64,000 nt of DNA from Rhodobacteraceae bacterium LMO-JJ12 (GTDB lineage: Bacteria; Pseudomonadota; Alphaproteobacteria; Rhodobacterales; Rhodobacteraceae): positions 615,001 to 679,000 of the forward strand of contig JAKGBX010000002.1 in NCBI GenBank assembly GCA_021555075.1, read 5' to 3'. Made by a program: the position numbers and the translations under genes. Below are positions 44,954 through 54,765 of this stretch, piece by piece. Position 1 is the first letter of the stretch, and each line of letters begins with the position of its first letter. The notes under the pieces are model-generated. The model was given only the letters and a program-made list of their open reading frames with translations. It ran no database searches and had not been told where the DNA came from.

Positions 44954-45249
44954 GCGTGGATGAAACGGACGACAAGGGAAGCGAGATTGCGGCCCAGACT
45001 GAGGCGATCAACCGGTTGGCGCGCGAGGTTGAGCGGCTGAACGGGCATCGGTTCATGAAGCTGCACGGGTCGCGTTGGCGGATGATGATGTTTTCGCTGT
45101 CGCGAGGGCTGGCCTTTGGGTTGGGTTCGGTTCTGGGGGGCGGGATATTGGTTTCGCTGCTTGGCTGGTGGTTGTCGCAGTTCGAATTCCTGCCCTATAT
45201 CGGGGAATGGGCGGCGCAGTTGGTCAAGGAAATCCAGGGCGCCGAATAG
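44944..45249 (+). CDS. DUF5665-like small membrane protein
   Basis: A 101-residue protein: a charged helical N terminus (residues 1-47, with VERLNGHRFMKLHGSRWRMM) and one to two hydrophobic segments (about 49-76, FSLSRGLAFGLGSVLGGGIL) ending in a short amphipathic tail. This layout fits DUF5665. The start overlaps the DUF1643 stop, so the two are translated together. Role unknown. Confidence 0.75.
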   Translation: MVLSVDETDDKGSEIAAQTEAINRLAREVERLNGHRFMKLHGSRWRMMMFSLSRGLAFGLGSVLGGGILVSLLGWWLSQFEFLPYIGEWAAQLVKEIQGAE

Positions 45250-45419
45250 CGCGGAATGCGGTTTTGATGGCGCAGAGTTTCGCTATGGCGCTGCAAAATC
45301 CGGCGCAGGGTGCAGAGCGATCCGGGGCTGTCCCAGTGTTAACCATCCTACCACATTGGATTTGACCGACCCGGAGGTCGGGGACAGAATGACTCGGGCG
45401 TTTCGTCGGAGTTGTAACG

Positions 45420-46415
45420 ATGCTGTTTCTTGCGGGTTTGATGGGTATGGCTCTGGTTGGGGCCACTGTTTTTGTAGGCATGGATGGTGGTGTCGATGGG
45501 GCGCCCGAGGATGAGTCGCAGGGCGATTCCGGCAACGGCAGCGGCAGCGGCGATGGCCCGGATGGTGAGTTGATCGATCTTGGCAAGATGATCGAAAGCG
45601 ATGCGCAGGATGGCGGCCAAGATGAGACGCCGGACGGCGCGCAGGGCGGAGGTGAAGGCGCTGATCTGATCACTGGAGGTGCGGGCGACGATACGGTCGA
45701 CGGCGGCGGTGGTGACGATCATCTGCGCGGCGCGTTCGGCGATGATTTTCTGCGCGGTGAGGAAGGTGATGACACGCTGCACGGCGAGTTGGGCGATGAC
45801 ACGCTGGACGGGGATGATGGTGCGGACCATCTGTTCGGGCATATCGGTGACGACCTTCTGCGCGGCGGTGCGGGTGATGATACGCTGGAAGCGGGGGATG
45901 GCGACGATGTGTTGATCGGCGAGGCCGGTAATGATGCGCTGCACGGCTATCTGGGGGATGATACGCTGAGTGGTGGTGAGGGGCGCGATACGCTTTTTGG
46001 CGGTTGGGGCAACGATGTGGTGATCGGCACGGGGGATGGCGACGGCGAAGACGCGCAGGATTTTCTCAACGGTGGCGGCGGCGATGATGCGATCTTCGCG
46101 GGAGCCGGTGATATCGTGAATGGGGGCGGCGGCGCGGATTCGATCTTTGTCAGCGAATGGGCGCCGGACTTTGTCGCGCAAATGTCCGATTTTGACATCG
46201 AAGAAGACACACTGGTGGTGCTTTATGACGATTCAGTGCCAGATGCCGAATACGAGTTGAGCATCGCGATGGATGCTCTGGACGATGAGTTGACCCATGT
46301 GTTGTTGAATGGTGAAATTGTTCTGTCGGTGATGGATGGCGGGGCGTTGGCGCTGAGCGATATTCAATTGGTGGCGCAATCGGCGGCAGGCGCGCTTCTG
46401 GGCAATGCGGCCTAG
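45420..46415 (+). CDS. RTX-type calcium-binding repeat protein
   Basis: A 331-residue acidic protein. One N-terminal membrane or signal segment (about 1-20) and an Asp/Gly/Ser-rich linker (25-80) precede about a dozen GGxGxDxLx nonapeptide repeats (residues 81-235), the calcium-binding parallel beta-roll of RTX proteins, then a 95-residue acidic tail. No catalytic domain or type I secretion genes are nearby. The pairing of an N-terminal hydrophobic segment with RTX repeats is unusual, since RTX exporters read a C-terminal signal. It could be membrane-tethered or a structural element. Confidence 0.82.
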   Translation: MLFLAGLMGMALVGATVFVGMDGGVDGAPEDESQGDSGNGSGSGDGPDGELIDLGKMIESDAQDGGQDETPDGAQGGGEGADLITGGAGDDTVDGGGGDDHLRGAFGDDFLRGEEGDDTLHGELGDDTLDGDDGADHLFGHIGDDLLRGGAGDDTLEAGDGDDVLIGEAGNDALHGYLGDDTLSGGEGRDTLFGGWGNDVVIGTGDGDGEDAQDFLNGGGGDDAIFAGAGDIVNGGGGADSIFVSEWAPDFVAQMSDFDIEEDTLVVLYDDSVPDAEYELSIAMDALDDELTHVLLNGEIVLSVMDGGALALSDIQLVAQSAAGALLGNAA

Positions 46416-46565
46416 CAGGCCAGGGTTGGCGATTTCGCTTTTCTTTCACGGGGATTTCTTCTATACGCGCGCATCTTCCGGGGTTTCCTGGAAGTTCTCC
46501 CACAGGACCCTGCTGGACGACATCCCGGCTTGCGCCCTTAACCCTTTGATCTGAAGGAGACCCCG

Positions 46566-46835
46566 ATGTCGATTACTGCTGAAGAAAAAGCCAGAATCAT
46601 GAAGGAATTCGCAACCAAGGAAGGCGACACCGGTTCGCCCGAAGTGCAGGTTGCGATTCTGAGCTCGCGTATTGCCACGCTGACCGAGCATTTCAAGATC
46701 CACAAGAAAGACAACCACGGTCGTCGTGGTCTTCTGGTGATGGTTGCCACGCGTCGTAAGCTGCTGGATTACCTGAAAGCCAAGGAAGAGGCCCGTTATA
46801 CGGACCTGATCAAACGTCTGGGTCTGCGCCGCTAA
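46566..46835 (+). CDS. rpsO: 30S ribosomal protein S15
   Basis: An 89-residue S15 with the standard sequence: [38 protein letters not shown], the [25 protein letters not shown] helix and a LIKRLGLRR end. It binds the 16S central domain early in assembly. GAAGGAGA precedes the start. A terminator follows; pnp, its common partner, is not in the next kilobase. Confidence 0.97.
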   Translation: MSITAEEKARIMKEFATKEGDTGSPEVQVAILSSRIATLTEHFKIHKKDNHGRRGLLVMVATRRKLLDYLKAKEEARYTDLIKRLGLRR

Positions 46836-46872
46836 GGCCGCACTCGCAGAATTCGATCCGCAGGGATCCGCG

Positions 46873-46910
46873 AACGCCCGCTCGTAAAGAGCGGGCGTTT
46901 TGCGTTTTAG
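46873..46910 (+). terminator. rpsO terminator
   Basis: An 11-bp perfect stem (AACGCCCGCTC at 46873-46883 with its complement at 46889-46899) around loop GTAAA, followed by TTTGCGTTTT. The rest of the spacer to 47098 holds no recognised gene. Confidence 0.9.
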
Positions 46911-47098
46911 GGCCGGACGTCTTGTTTTGCGAGGGATTGAGCGGGGTCGCGCGCGGAAGGGTGATGCGTTCGTGAAGAAACTCGGGATAACCGCATAGAC
47001 CGAAACGATTTCATCGACTAGCATTTGAGTCGCGGTCAAGTTGCACCGTGGCCCCGGGGAGGGGCGGACGACAGAAATAGATCGGTTCGGGAGGACCC

Positions 47099-47620
47099 AT
47101 GAAGCTTGAAGCAACGCGACAGATTGCTGCGGATCGTGCCACCGTCTGGGCGGCGCTGCTTTCACCAGAGGTTCTGAAGGAATGTGTGCCGGGGTGCCAG
47201 GAGCTGTCCGGCAGCGCCGACGAGGGATTCGAGGCGGTGGTGGTGCAAAAGGTTGGCCCGGTAAAGGCCACGTTCAAGGGCGTCGTTACCTTGTCGGATC
47301 GGATCGAGGGCGAGAGCCTGACGCTGAGTGGTGAGGGCAAGGGCGGTGCCGCGGGCTTTGCCAAGGGCAGCGCGGATGTGCGGCTGGAAGATGGCGAGGA
47401 TGGCGGCACGGCGTTGATTTATGACGTTGATGCCAAGGTGGGCGGCAAGCTTGCCCAGCTGGGAAGTCGCATCATCGACAGTTTTGCGCGCAAGATGGCG
47501 GACCAGTTTTTCGACCGCTTTCAGGAAGCCGTGGAAGGGCCGGGCGAAGAGCCTGAGGTCGCAGACGAGGCCGAGGCCGAAAAGCCAAAGGGCTGGTTCA
47601 AAAAGGTATTCAAGGGCTGA
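47099..47620 (+). CDS. coxG: CoxG-like SRPBCC protein
   Basis: A 173-residue protein of the carbon-monoxide dehydrogenase subunit G family (SRPBCC/START-like fold): MKLEATRQIAADRATVWAAL, then PEVLKECVPGCQELSG. A charged tail with GWFKKVFKG ends it. CoxG homologues are thought to recruit or anchor the CODH at the membrane, or to bind a hydrophobic quinone. GGGAGGA precedes the Met. It opens the coxG-S-L-M cluster. Confidence 0.88.
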   Translation: MKLEATRQIAADRATVWAALLSPEVLKECVPGCQELSGSADEGFEAVVVQKVGPVKATFKGVVTLSDRIEGESLTLSGEGKGGAAGFAKGSADVRLEDGEDGGTALIYDVDAKVGGKLAQLGSRIIDSFARKMADQFFDRFQEAVEGPGEEPEVADEAEAEKPKGWFKKVFKG

Positions 47621-47667
47621 GGTGAAATTGCCCAGTCCCAACAGATTGACGTTCAAGGGAGGAGCGC

Positions 47668-48153
<486 letters not shown>

Positions 48154-48206
48154 GAACAATATACCGTAGGTGCGTGATTTCACGCACTACTAAGGGAGGA
48201 ATTTAC

Positions 48207-50570
48207 ATGCCCAAAGATCATGGCATTGGCGCCAGCCCGAAGCGGCGCGAGGACAACCGGTTTCTGACCGGCTCTGGCAATTATACAGACGATATCAATA
48301 TTCACGGACAGGCCTATGTGCATTTCCTGCGCTCGGATGTGGCGCATGGTTTGCTCAAGTCCGTTGATACCAGCGCGGCAGAAGGCATGCCGGGGGTCGT
48401 GAAGGTCTTTACCGGCAAGGACTTTGAAGGGGTCGGCGGTATCCCTTGTGGCTGGCAGGTGACAGACCGCAACGGCGAAGTGATGCAGGAGCCGCCGCAT
48501 CCGATTCTGGCGCAGGGCAAGGTGCGCCATGTGGGCGATCCGATTGCCGCCGTGGTGGCCGATACCCTTGAGCAGGCGCGTGATGCCGCCGAGGCGATCG
48601 AGCTTGATATCGAAGAATTGCCGGCGGTGGTCGATATGGGCCGCGCTTTGGGTGATGGCAGCCCCAAGGTGCATGACGATCTCACGTCGAACCTTTGTTA
48701 TGACTGGGTGTTGGGCGAGACCGACGACGGCGCGGTGGACAAGGCGTTTGCCGATGCGGCGCATGTGACCACGCTGGAATTGCGCAACAATCGGCTGGTG
48801 GCGAACCCGATGGAGCCGCGCGTGGCGGCGGCGGAATATAGCCGCGGCACGGGCGATTACACGCTTTATACCACCTCGCAGAACCCGCATGTGATCCGGT
48901 TGTTGATGTGTGCCTTTGTGCTGGGTCTGCCCGAGCATAAGGTGCGTGTTGTGGCGCCGGATGTCGGCGGCGGTTTTGGCACCAAGATTTTCCATTACGC
49001 GGAAGAGGCGTTTTGCACCTTTGCCGCCAAGGCCTGCAACCGGCCGGTGAAATGGACCGCGAGCCGCTCGGAGGCGTTCATGTCGGACGCGCATGGGCGC
49101 GACCATGTGACCAAGATCGAATTGGCGCTGGACAAGGACAACAACTTTACCGCGCTGCGCACCAATACGATGGCGAATATGGGGGCCTATCTGAGCACCT
49201 TTGCATCTTCGGTGCCGACATGGCTGCACGGCACCTTGATGGCCGGCAACTACAAGACGCCAGTTATTCAGGTGAATGTGAAGGCGGTGTTTACCAATAC
49301 CGTGCCGGTGGATGCCTATCGTGGGGCCGGACGGCCCGAAGCGACGTTCCAGTTGGAGCGGGTGATCGACATGGCAGCGCGAGAGCTTGGTGTTGATCCG
49401 ATCAAGCTCAGGCGGCAGAATTTCATCACCGAGTTCCCCTATGACACGCCTGTGGCGCTGACCTATGATACCGGGGATTACAACGGGACGATGGATGTTC
49501 TGGAAAAGGCTGCCGATCTGGCCGGGTTTGCCGCAAGGCGCGCCGAGAGTGAGAAGAAGGGCAAGCTGCGCGGGCTTGGTGTGAACTGCTATATCGAGGC
49601 CTGTGGCATTGCGCCGTCAAATATCGTTGGCATGCTGGGCGCGCGCGCCGGGCTTTATGATGCGGCGACGGTGCGGGTGAATGCCACCGGGTCGATTTCC
49701 GTGATGGTCGGGGCGCATAGCCACGGGCAGGGGCATGAGACCGCCTTTCCCCAAGTGGTGGCCGACATGATCGGGATTGATGAAAGCCAGGTCGAAATCG
49801 TGCATGGCGATACATCCAAGATTCCGTTTGGCATGGGCACTTATGGGTCGCGGTCATTGGCGGTTTGTGGTTCGGCGATGGTGAAGGCAACCGAGAAGGT
49901 GATCAACAAGGCCAAGAAGATCGCGGCCCACCTGATGGAGGCCAGTGAAGCCGATATCGAGTTGAAGGACGGACAGTTCACCGTGGCGGGCACCGATAAG
50001 TCAGTGGCGTGGGGCGATGTGACCCTGACCGCCTATGTGCCGCACAACTATCCGTTGGAGGATATCGAACCGGGGTTGGAAGAGACCGCGTTTTACGACC
50101 CGGCCAACTTTACCTATCCGGCGGGCGCCTATGCCTGTGAGGTCGAAGTGGACCCGGAGACCGGCAAGGTGACCATCGAGCGGTTCAGCGCGGCGGATGA
50201 TTTCGGCAATATCGTCAACCCGATGATTGTCGACGGCCAGGTGCATGGCGGAATTGGTCAGGGGATCGGGCAGGCGTTGCTTGAAAACTGTGTCTATGAC
50301 GACGAGGGCCAGCTCTTGAGCGCATCCTATATGGATTATGCCATGCCGCGGGCCGATGACGTGCCGTTCTATACGGTGGATCATTCGAGCCAGACGCCTT
50401 GCACGCACAACCCATTGGGCGTGAAGGGCTGTGGCGAGGCGGGGGCGATTGCCTCGCCGCCATCGGTGGTCAATGCGGTGATTGATGCGCTGCAATCGGG
50501 TGGTCACAAGGTCGACCATGTGGATATGCCGGTGTCGCCGTCGCGGGTCTGGGCGGCGATGCAGGGATGA
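48207..50570 (+). CDS. coxL: Molybdenum hydroxylase large subunit, form II CoxL
   Basis: A 787-residue molybdopterin subunit. VGGGFGTKIF (about 253-262), the active-site loop A370-Y-R-G-A-G-R376, and the C-terminal KGCGEAGAIASPP with the catalytic Glu are visible. True aerobic CO dehydrogenases (form I) read AYRCSFR with the copper-ligand Cys; here that Cys is Gly, so this is form II. Form II enzymes are common in roseobacters, and most do not confer CO oxidation, so another substrate is likely. The Met at 48207 follows GGGAGGA; the in-frame ATG at 48174 is rejected. Confidence 0.94.
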   Translation: MPKDHGIGASPKRREDNRFLTGSGNYTDDINIHGQAYVHFLRSDVAHGLLKSVDTSAAEGMPGVVKVFTGKDFEGVGGIPCGWQVTDRNGEVMQEPPHPILAQGKVRHVGDPIAAVVADTLEQARDAAEAIELDIEELPAVVDMGRALGDGSPKVHDDLTSNLCYDWVLGETDDGAVDKAFADAAHVTTLELRNNRLVANPMEPRVAAAEYSRGTGDYTLYTTSQNPHVIRLLMCAFVLGLPEHKVRVVAPDVGGGFGTKIFHYAEEAFCTFAAKACNRPVKWTASRSEAFMSDAHGRDHVTKIELALDKDNNFTALRTNTMANMGAYLSTFASSVPTWLHGTLMAGNYKTPVIQVNVKAVFTNTVPVDAYRGAGRPEATFQLERVIDMAARELGVDPIKLRRQNFITEFPYDTPVALTYDTGDYNGTMDVLEKAADLAGFAARRAESEKKGKLRGLGVNCYIEACGIAPSNIVGMLGARAGLYDAATVRVNATGSISVMVGAHSHGQGHETAFPQVVADMIGIDESQVEIVHGDTSKIPFGMGTYGSRSLAVCGSAMVKATEKVINKAKKIAAHLMEASEADIELKDGQFTVAGTDKSVAWGDVTLTAYVPHNYPLEDIEPGLEETAFYDPANFTYPAGAYACEVEVDPETGKVTIERFSAADDFGNIVNPMIVDGQVHGGIGQGIGQALLENCVYDDEGQLLSASYMDYAMPRADDVPFYTVDHSSQTPCTHNPLGVKGCGEAGAIASPPSVVNAVIDALQSGGHKVDHVDMPVSPSRVWAAMQG

Positions 50571-50585
50571 GATGAGAGGGCGGGT

Positions 50586-50635
50586 GCGAGGGGCCAGCCC
50601 CTCGCGCTCCCCGGGATATTTCTGGCAAGATGAAG
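50586..50635 (+). repeat. Dispersed repeat, long copy 2 (palindrome plus ATATTT..GGCAAGATGAAG)
   Basis: The palindrome GCGAGGGGCCAGCCCCTCGC (50586-50605) is followed by a tail ending GGGATATTTCTGGCAAGATG plus AAG. It is nearly identical to 38643-38693 and lies between coxL and coxM. Confidence 0.9.
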
Positions 50636-50677
50636 GGGCGGGCGTTTTAGGCGGATCGCTTCGGGAGGAAAGAAAAA

Positions 50678-51457
50678 ATGTATGCATTTGGTTTTGAGCG
50701 CCCTGGCAGTGTTTCGGATGCGGTGGCGGCGCTGAAAGACGAGGACGCGGTGGCGCTGGGCGGGGGGCAGACCCTTATCCCGACGTTGAAGCAGCGATTG
50801 GCGAGCCCGTCGAAGATTGTTTCGCTTGGTGCGATTGACGCGCTGAAGGGGATTTCGCAGGAGGGGGACACCTTGGTGATCGGGGGCGCAACGTGCCACG
50901 CGGATGTGGCGCGCGATGGCAGTATTGCGGCACTGTCGGCGCTGGCGGGCAATATTGGTGATCCGGCGGTGCGCAATCGCGGCACGATTGGCGGGTCACT
51001 GGCCAATAATGATCCGGCGGCCTGTTATCCGGCGGCGGCCTTGGCGATGGGGGCCGTGATTGTCACCGACAAGCGCGAGATCGCGGCGGATGATTATTTC
51101 ATCGGCATGTTCGAGACCGCGCTGGACGAAGGCGAGATCATAACGGCGGTGAAATTTCCCAAGCCCGCGGCGGCGAGTTATCAGAAGTTCGAGCAACCTG
51201 CGTCGCGCTTTGCTCTGGTTGGGGTTTGTGTGGCCAAAACCGCGAGTGGCGTGTGTGTTGCGGTGACCGGGGCCGGGAATGATGGCGTGTTTCGCTGGGG
51301 CGAAGCCGAGGCGGCTTTGAACGGCGATTTCTCGGCTGGGGCGCTGGACGGGATGGCGCCGGGTGCGGATGGCATGATGTCTGACCTGCATGGCAGCGCG
51401 GAATACCGCGCGCATCTGGTCGGGGTGATGACACGGCGGGCGGTGGCTGCCTGTTGA
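50678..51457 (+). CDS. coxM: Molybdenum hydroxylase FAD subunit (CoxM-type)
   Basis: A 259-residue flavoprotein subunit. FAD contacts are A26-L-G-G-G-Q-T-L-I-P around 26-35 and the TIGGSLANND loop at 103-112. It takes electrons from CoxS and hands them on to the respiratory chain. GGGAGGA precedes the Met. The 107-bp gap from coxL holds a dispersed repeat but no promoter I can name, so the four genes are probably one operon. Confidence 0.94.
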   Translation: MYAFGFERPGSVSDAVAALKDEDAVALGGGQTLIPTLKQRLASPSKIVSLGAIDALKGISQEGDTLVIGGATCHADVARDGSIAALSALAGNIGDPAVRNRGTIGGSLANNDPAACYPAAALAMGAVIVTDKREIAADDYFIGMFETALDEGEIITAVKFPKPAAASYQKFEQPASRFALVGVCVAKTASGVCVAVTGAGNDGVFRWGEAEAALNGDFSAGALDGMAPGADGMMSDLHGSAEYRAHLVGVMTRRAVAAC

Positions 51458-51480
51458 GGGATCGTTTTGCTTTGAAATGA

Positions 51481-51516
51481 AAAAGGCCCCCCGGATATGA
51501 CACCGGGGGGCCTTTT
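51481..51516. terminator. Bidirectional terminator between coxM and the RND gene
   Basis: AAAAGGCCCCCCGG (51481-51494) pairs with its complement ending in TTTT (51503-51516) around an 8-nt loop. T runs on both strands serve both convergent genes. Confidence 0.9.
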
Positions 51517-51534
51517 GATTAGCCGGGCGCGTGA

Positions 51535-54500
51535 TCAGGTTTTGAACACGCGGTAGATTGCGGGGATCACCAGCACCGTCAGCAGGGTAGAGCTGAGCAG
51601 GCCGAACAAGAGCGAGATCGCGAGGCCCTGGAAGATCGGGTCGGCCAGGATGACCACCGCGCCGATCATGGCGGCGATGGCGGTGAGCAGGATCGGCTTG
51701 AAGCGGATCGAGCCGGCGGCAATGAGGGTTTCGATCAGCGGTGTGTCGGGGCTACCCTCATGGCGGATGAAATCGACCAGCAGGATCGAGTTGCGCACGA
51801 TGATGCCCGCAAGCGCGATGAAGCCGATCATCGAGGTGGCCGAGAAGGGCGCGCCGAGCCACCAATGCCCGGCCATGATGCCGAGGAAGGTGAGCGGGAT
51901 CGGGGTGAGGATCACCAGCGGTAGGCGGAAGCTGCCGAATTGCGCCACGACGAGGATGTAGATGCCCAGAAGGGCCACTGCAAAGGCCGCGCCCATGTCG
52001 CGGAAGGTGATCCATGTGACCTCCCATTCGCCATCCCAAAGCAGGGTGATGGCGGTGTCATCTTCGGGCTGGCCATTGAGGCGGATGGTGGGTTTGGTGT
52101 CGTTCGGCCAATCCATCTTGTCGATCTCATCGGCGACGGCGAGCATGCCGTAGAGCGGCGCTTCGAATTCGCCTGCAAGTTCGGCCATGACCATTTCGGT
52201 GTAGCGGCCATTGTGGCGATAGATCGGGAAAGAGGCGCGTTCTTCGGCAAACTCGATCACGTCGCCAAGTTCGACCACGCCGCGCGCGCCGGGCAGGACG
52301 TTGGCGGGAATGGGCGTGGAGAGGAAGCGTTCATCGACCACACGATCGGATTTGTCGCGCGCGACCTCGATCGGGATCGGGCGGCGGCCGTTCTCGCGAT
52401 GTGAATAGCCCACTGTTGCGCCACCATTGAGGATGGCAAGCGTGTCGAACACGTCCGTCTCCTGCACTGAATGGAATTCGAGCTGATCCGTTGAGATAGT
52501 GGCGCGCAGGCGGCGTGGCTGAATACCGAAGCTGTCATCGGTATCGACGATATAGGGCACGGCATTGAACGCGGCGCGCACCTTGGTTGCGACGGCGCGA
52601 CGGGTGTCGGCATCGGGGCCGTAGATTTCGGCCAGTAGGGTTGCCATGACCGGCGGGCCGGGAGGCGGCTCGACCGTTTTCAATGTGGTGCCGGGGGGCA
52701 CATCGAGCGCGAGGATGCGTTCGCGGATATCAAGCGCGATATCATGGGAAGTACGCTCGCGGTGGTGTTTGGCGGCGAGGTTGATTTGCACGTCGCCCTG
52801 GTGCGGCTGGCTGCGCTGATAATAGTGGCGCACGAGACCGTTGAAGTTGAACGGCGCGGCGGAGGCCGCGTGCGTCTGGGTCGAGATGACCTCGGGGAGG
52901 TCCAGCACGGCGACGGCGACGGCCTGGGCCACGGTGTCGGTATCTTCGACGGAGGCACCTTCGGGCAGGTCGATAACCACCGAGAGCTCGGATTTGTTAT
53001 CGAACGGCAAGAGTTTGACCGTCACGTCCTTGGTATAGAGCAGGCCGAGCGAGCCGAAGGAGGCGACGACGGTGAGCAAAAGGAAGGTGAGCGCGCCGGT
53101 TTTGGTTTTGAGGATCGGGCGGGCGACGGCGGCATAGACGCGCCCCAGAACGCCGCCGTGATGGCCGCCTTCGCCTTCGGCATGAGCGGACATATCGGCG
53201 GAGCCGGAGAATTTCAGCATCAGCCAAGGCGTGATCATCACCGCGACGAAGAATGAGAAAATCATTGCCGCCGAGGCGTTGGCCGGGATCGGCGACATGT
53301 AGGGGCCCATCAGGCCCGACACGAAGAGCATCGGCAGAAGGGCGGCGACCACGGTGAGGGTGGCGACGATGGTAGGATTGCCGACTTCGGCGACGGCGCG
53401 GACGGCTTTGGTGACGCGGTCGGCCTTGTCGGGCATGGCCCAGTGGCGGGCGATGTTTTCGATTACCACGATGGCGTCATCGACCAGGATGCCGATGGAG
53501 AAGATCAGCGCGAAGAGCGAGACGCGGTTGAGGGTGTAGCCCATGATCCACGCGGAAAACAGCGTGAGCAGGATGGTGACGGGGATGACCACGGCCACCA
53601 CGAGGGATTCGCGCCAGCCGATGGCGATCATCACCAAAGCGACAATCGAGACGGTGGCGAGGCCGAGGTGAAACAGCAGTTCGTTGGCTTTTTCATCTGC
53701 GGTTTCGCCATAGTTGCGGGTGATTTCCAAAGCCATCGTATCGGGGATGAATTTGGGCGAGAGGGCCTCGATCCGGGTGAGGATCTGTTCGGAGACGACG
53801 ACGGCGTTGGCGCCGGCGCGTTTGGCGATGGCGAGCGTCACGGCGGGGGTGCGATGGATGTTGCCGTCGCCATCGCGGATTACGTTGGCGACCATCTTGT
53901 CGGAGGTGTCGGGCACGTAGGAGACATCGGCGACGTCGCGCACATAGACCGGGCGGTTGTCACGCGAGGTGAGCAGCAGGTTGCCGATCTGGGCCGGGGC
54001 CTGAAGGGTTTCGCCCGCGACCAGCGCGATTTGTTCGCCGCCATCACGGATAAAGCCGGTGGAGAACGCCTTGTTCGCCATCTGAACCTTGCCTGCCAAC
54101 TGTTGAAGCGTGATGCCATAAAGCGCGAGGCGTTCAGGGTCGGGGGCGATGCGGATCGCTTCGGGGCTGTCGCCTACCAGATAGGTGAGGCCGACATCGT
54201 CGATCTTGGCCACTTCGACCTGCAATTCACGCATGATGCGGGTGATGTCATTGGCGGTGACGGCGGTTTCGCCGGGTTTGCCCGAGAGGGTGAGCGCGAC
54301 GATGGCCACGTCATCAATGCCGCGCCCGACGATCAGGGGTTCGGCGATGCCGACCGGGATGCGATCCATATTGGCGCGCACCTTGTCGTGCACGCGCAGG
54401 ATGGCGGTATCGGAGGGCGTGCCGACGAGAAAACGGGCGGTGACCATGGCGTAATCGTCCATGGTGTTGGAATAGATGTGTTCCACCGCGTTGATGCCCT

Positions 54501-54765
54501 GCACGATGGTTTCCATCGGTTCAGTCACCAGTTTGACGGCGTCTTCGGCGCGCAGGCCGGGGGCCTGAATGTGGACGTCGACCATCGGCACGGAAATTTG
54601 CGGCTCTTCCTCGCGCGGGAGCGCCCCAAGTGCGACAAGACCCACCGCGAGCGCGGCGAGAATCATCAGCGGCGTGAGTGGTGAGCGGATGAAACTGCGG
54701 GTGAGCGCGCCTGCGATGCCGAGCTTGGGTGCCGAGGGTGCAGGCGTCTTGGAGGTGTCAGTCAT
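51535..54765 (-). CDS. RND efflux pump inner-membrane permease
   Basis: A 1076-residue AcrB-family permease, slightly long for the family. The N-terminal helix (about 28-50), a large periplasmic loop, and IGILVDDAIVVIENIARH (membrane helix 4, with the proton-relay Asp pair) near residue 430 are visible, followed by the repeat of the fold in the second half. It exports hydrophobic or amphiphilic compounds driven by protons. The start lies 8 nt inside the adaptor gene just upstream. No outer-membrane factor gene lies beside it. Confidence 0.93.
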   Translation of the reverse strand: MTDTSKTPAPSAPKLGIAGALTRSFIRSPLTPLMILAALAVGLVALGALPREEEPQISVPMVDVHIQAPGLRAEDAVKLVTEPMETIVQGINAVEHIYSNTMDDYAMVTARFLVGTPSDTAILRVHDKVRANMDRIPVGIAEPLIVGRGIDDVAIVALTLSGKPGETAVTANDITRIMRELQVEVAKIDDVGLTYLVGDSPEAIRIAPDPERLALYGITLQQLAGKVQMANKAFSTGFIRDGGEQIALVAGETLQAPAQIGNLLLTSRDNRPVYVRDVADVSYVPDTSDKMVANVIRDGDGNIHRTPAVTLAIAKRAGANAVVVSEQILTRIEALSPKFIPDTMALEITRNYGETADEKANELLFHLGLATVSIVALVMIAIGWRESLVVAVVIPVTILLTLFSAWIMGYTLNRVSLFALIFSIGILVDDAIVVIENIARHWAMPDKADRVTKAVRAVAEVGNPTIVATLTVVAALLPMLFVSGLMGPYMSPIPANASAAMIFSFFVAVMITPWLMLKFSGSADMSAHAEGEGGHHGGVLGRVYAAVARPILKTKTGALTFLLLTVVASFGSLGLLYTKDVTVKLLPFDNKSELSVVIDLPEGASVEDTDTVAQAVAVAVLDLPEVISTQTHAASAAPFNFNGLVRHYYQRSQPHQGDVQINLAAKHHRERTSHDIALDIRERILALDVPPGTTLKTVEPPPGPPVMATLLAEIYGPDADTRRAVATKVRAAFNAVPYIVDTDDSFGIQPRRLRATISTDQLEFHSVQETDVFDTLAILNGGATVGYSHRENGRRPIPIEVARDKSDRVVDERFLSTPIPANVLPGARGVVELGDVIEFAEERASFPIYRHNGRYTEMVMAELAGEFEAPLYGMLAVADEIDKMDWPNDTKPTIRLNGQPEDDTAITLLWDGEWEVTWITFRDMGAAFAVALLGIYILVVAQFGSFRLPLVILTPIPLTFLGIMAGHWWLGAPFSATSMIGFIALAGIIVRNSILLVDFIRHEGSPDTPLIETLIAAGSIRFKPILLTAIAAMIGAVVILADPIFQGLAISLLFGLLSSTLLTVLVIPAIYRVFKT

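Noticed and set aside
53443-54684. 413-residue open frame antisense to the RND permease
   Set aside because: His/Asp/Gly-rich sequence typical of a high-GC antisense shadow.
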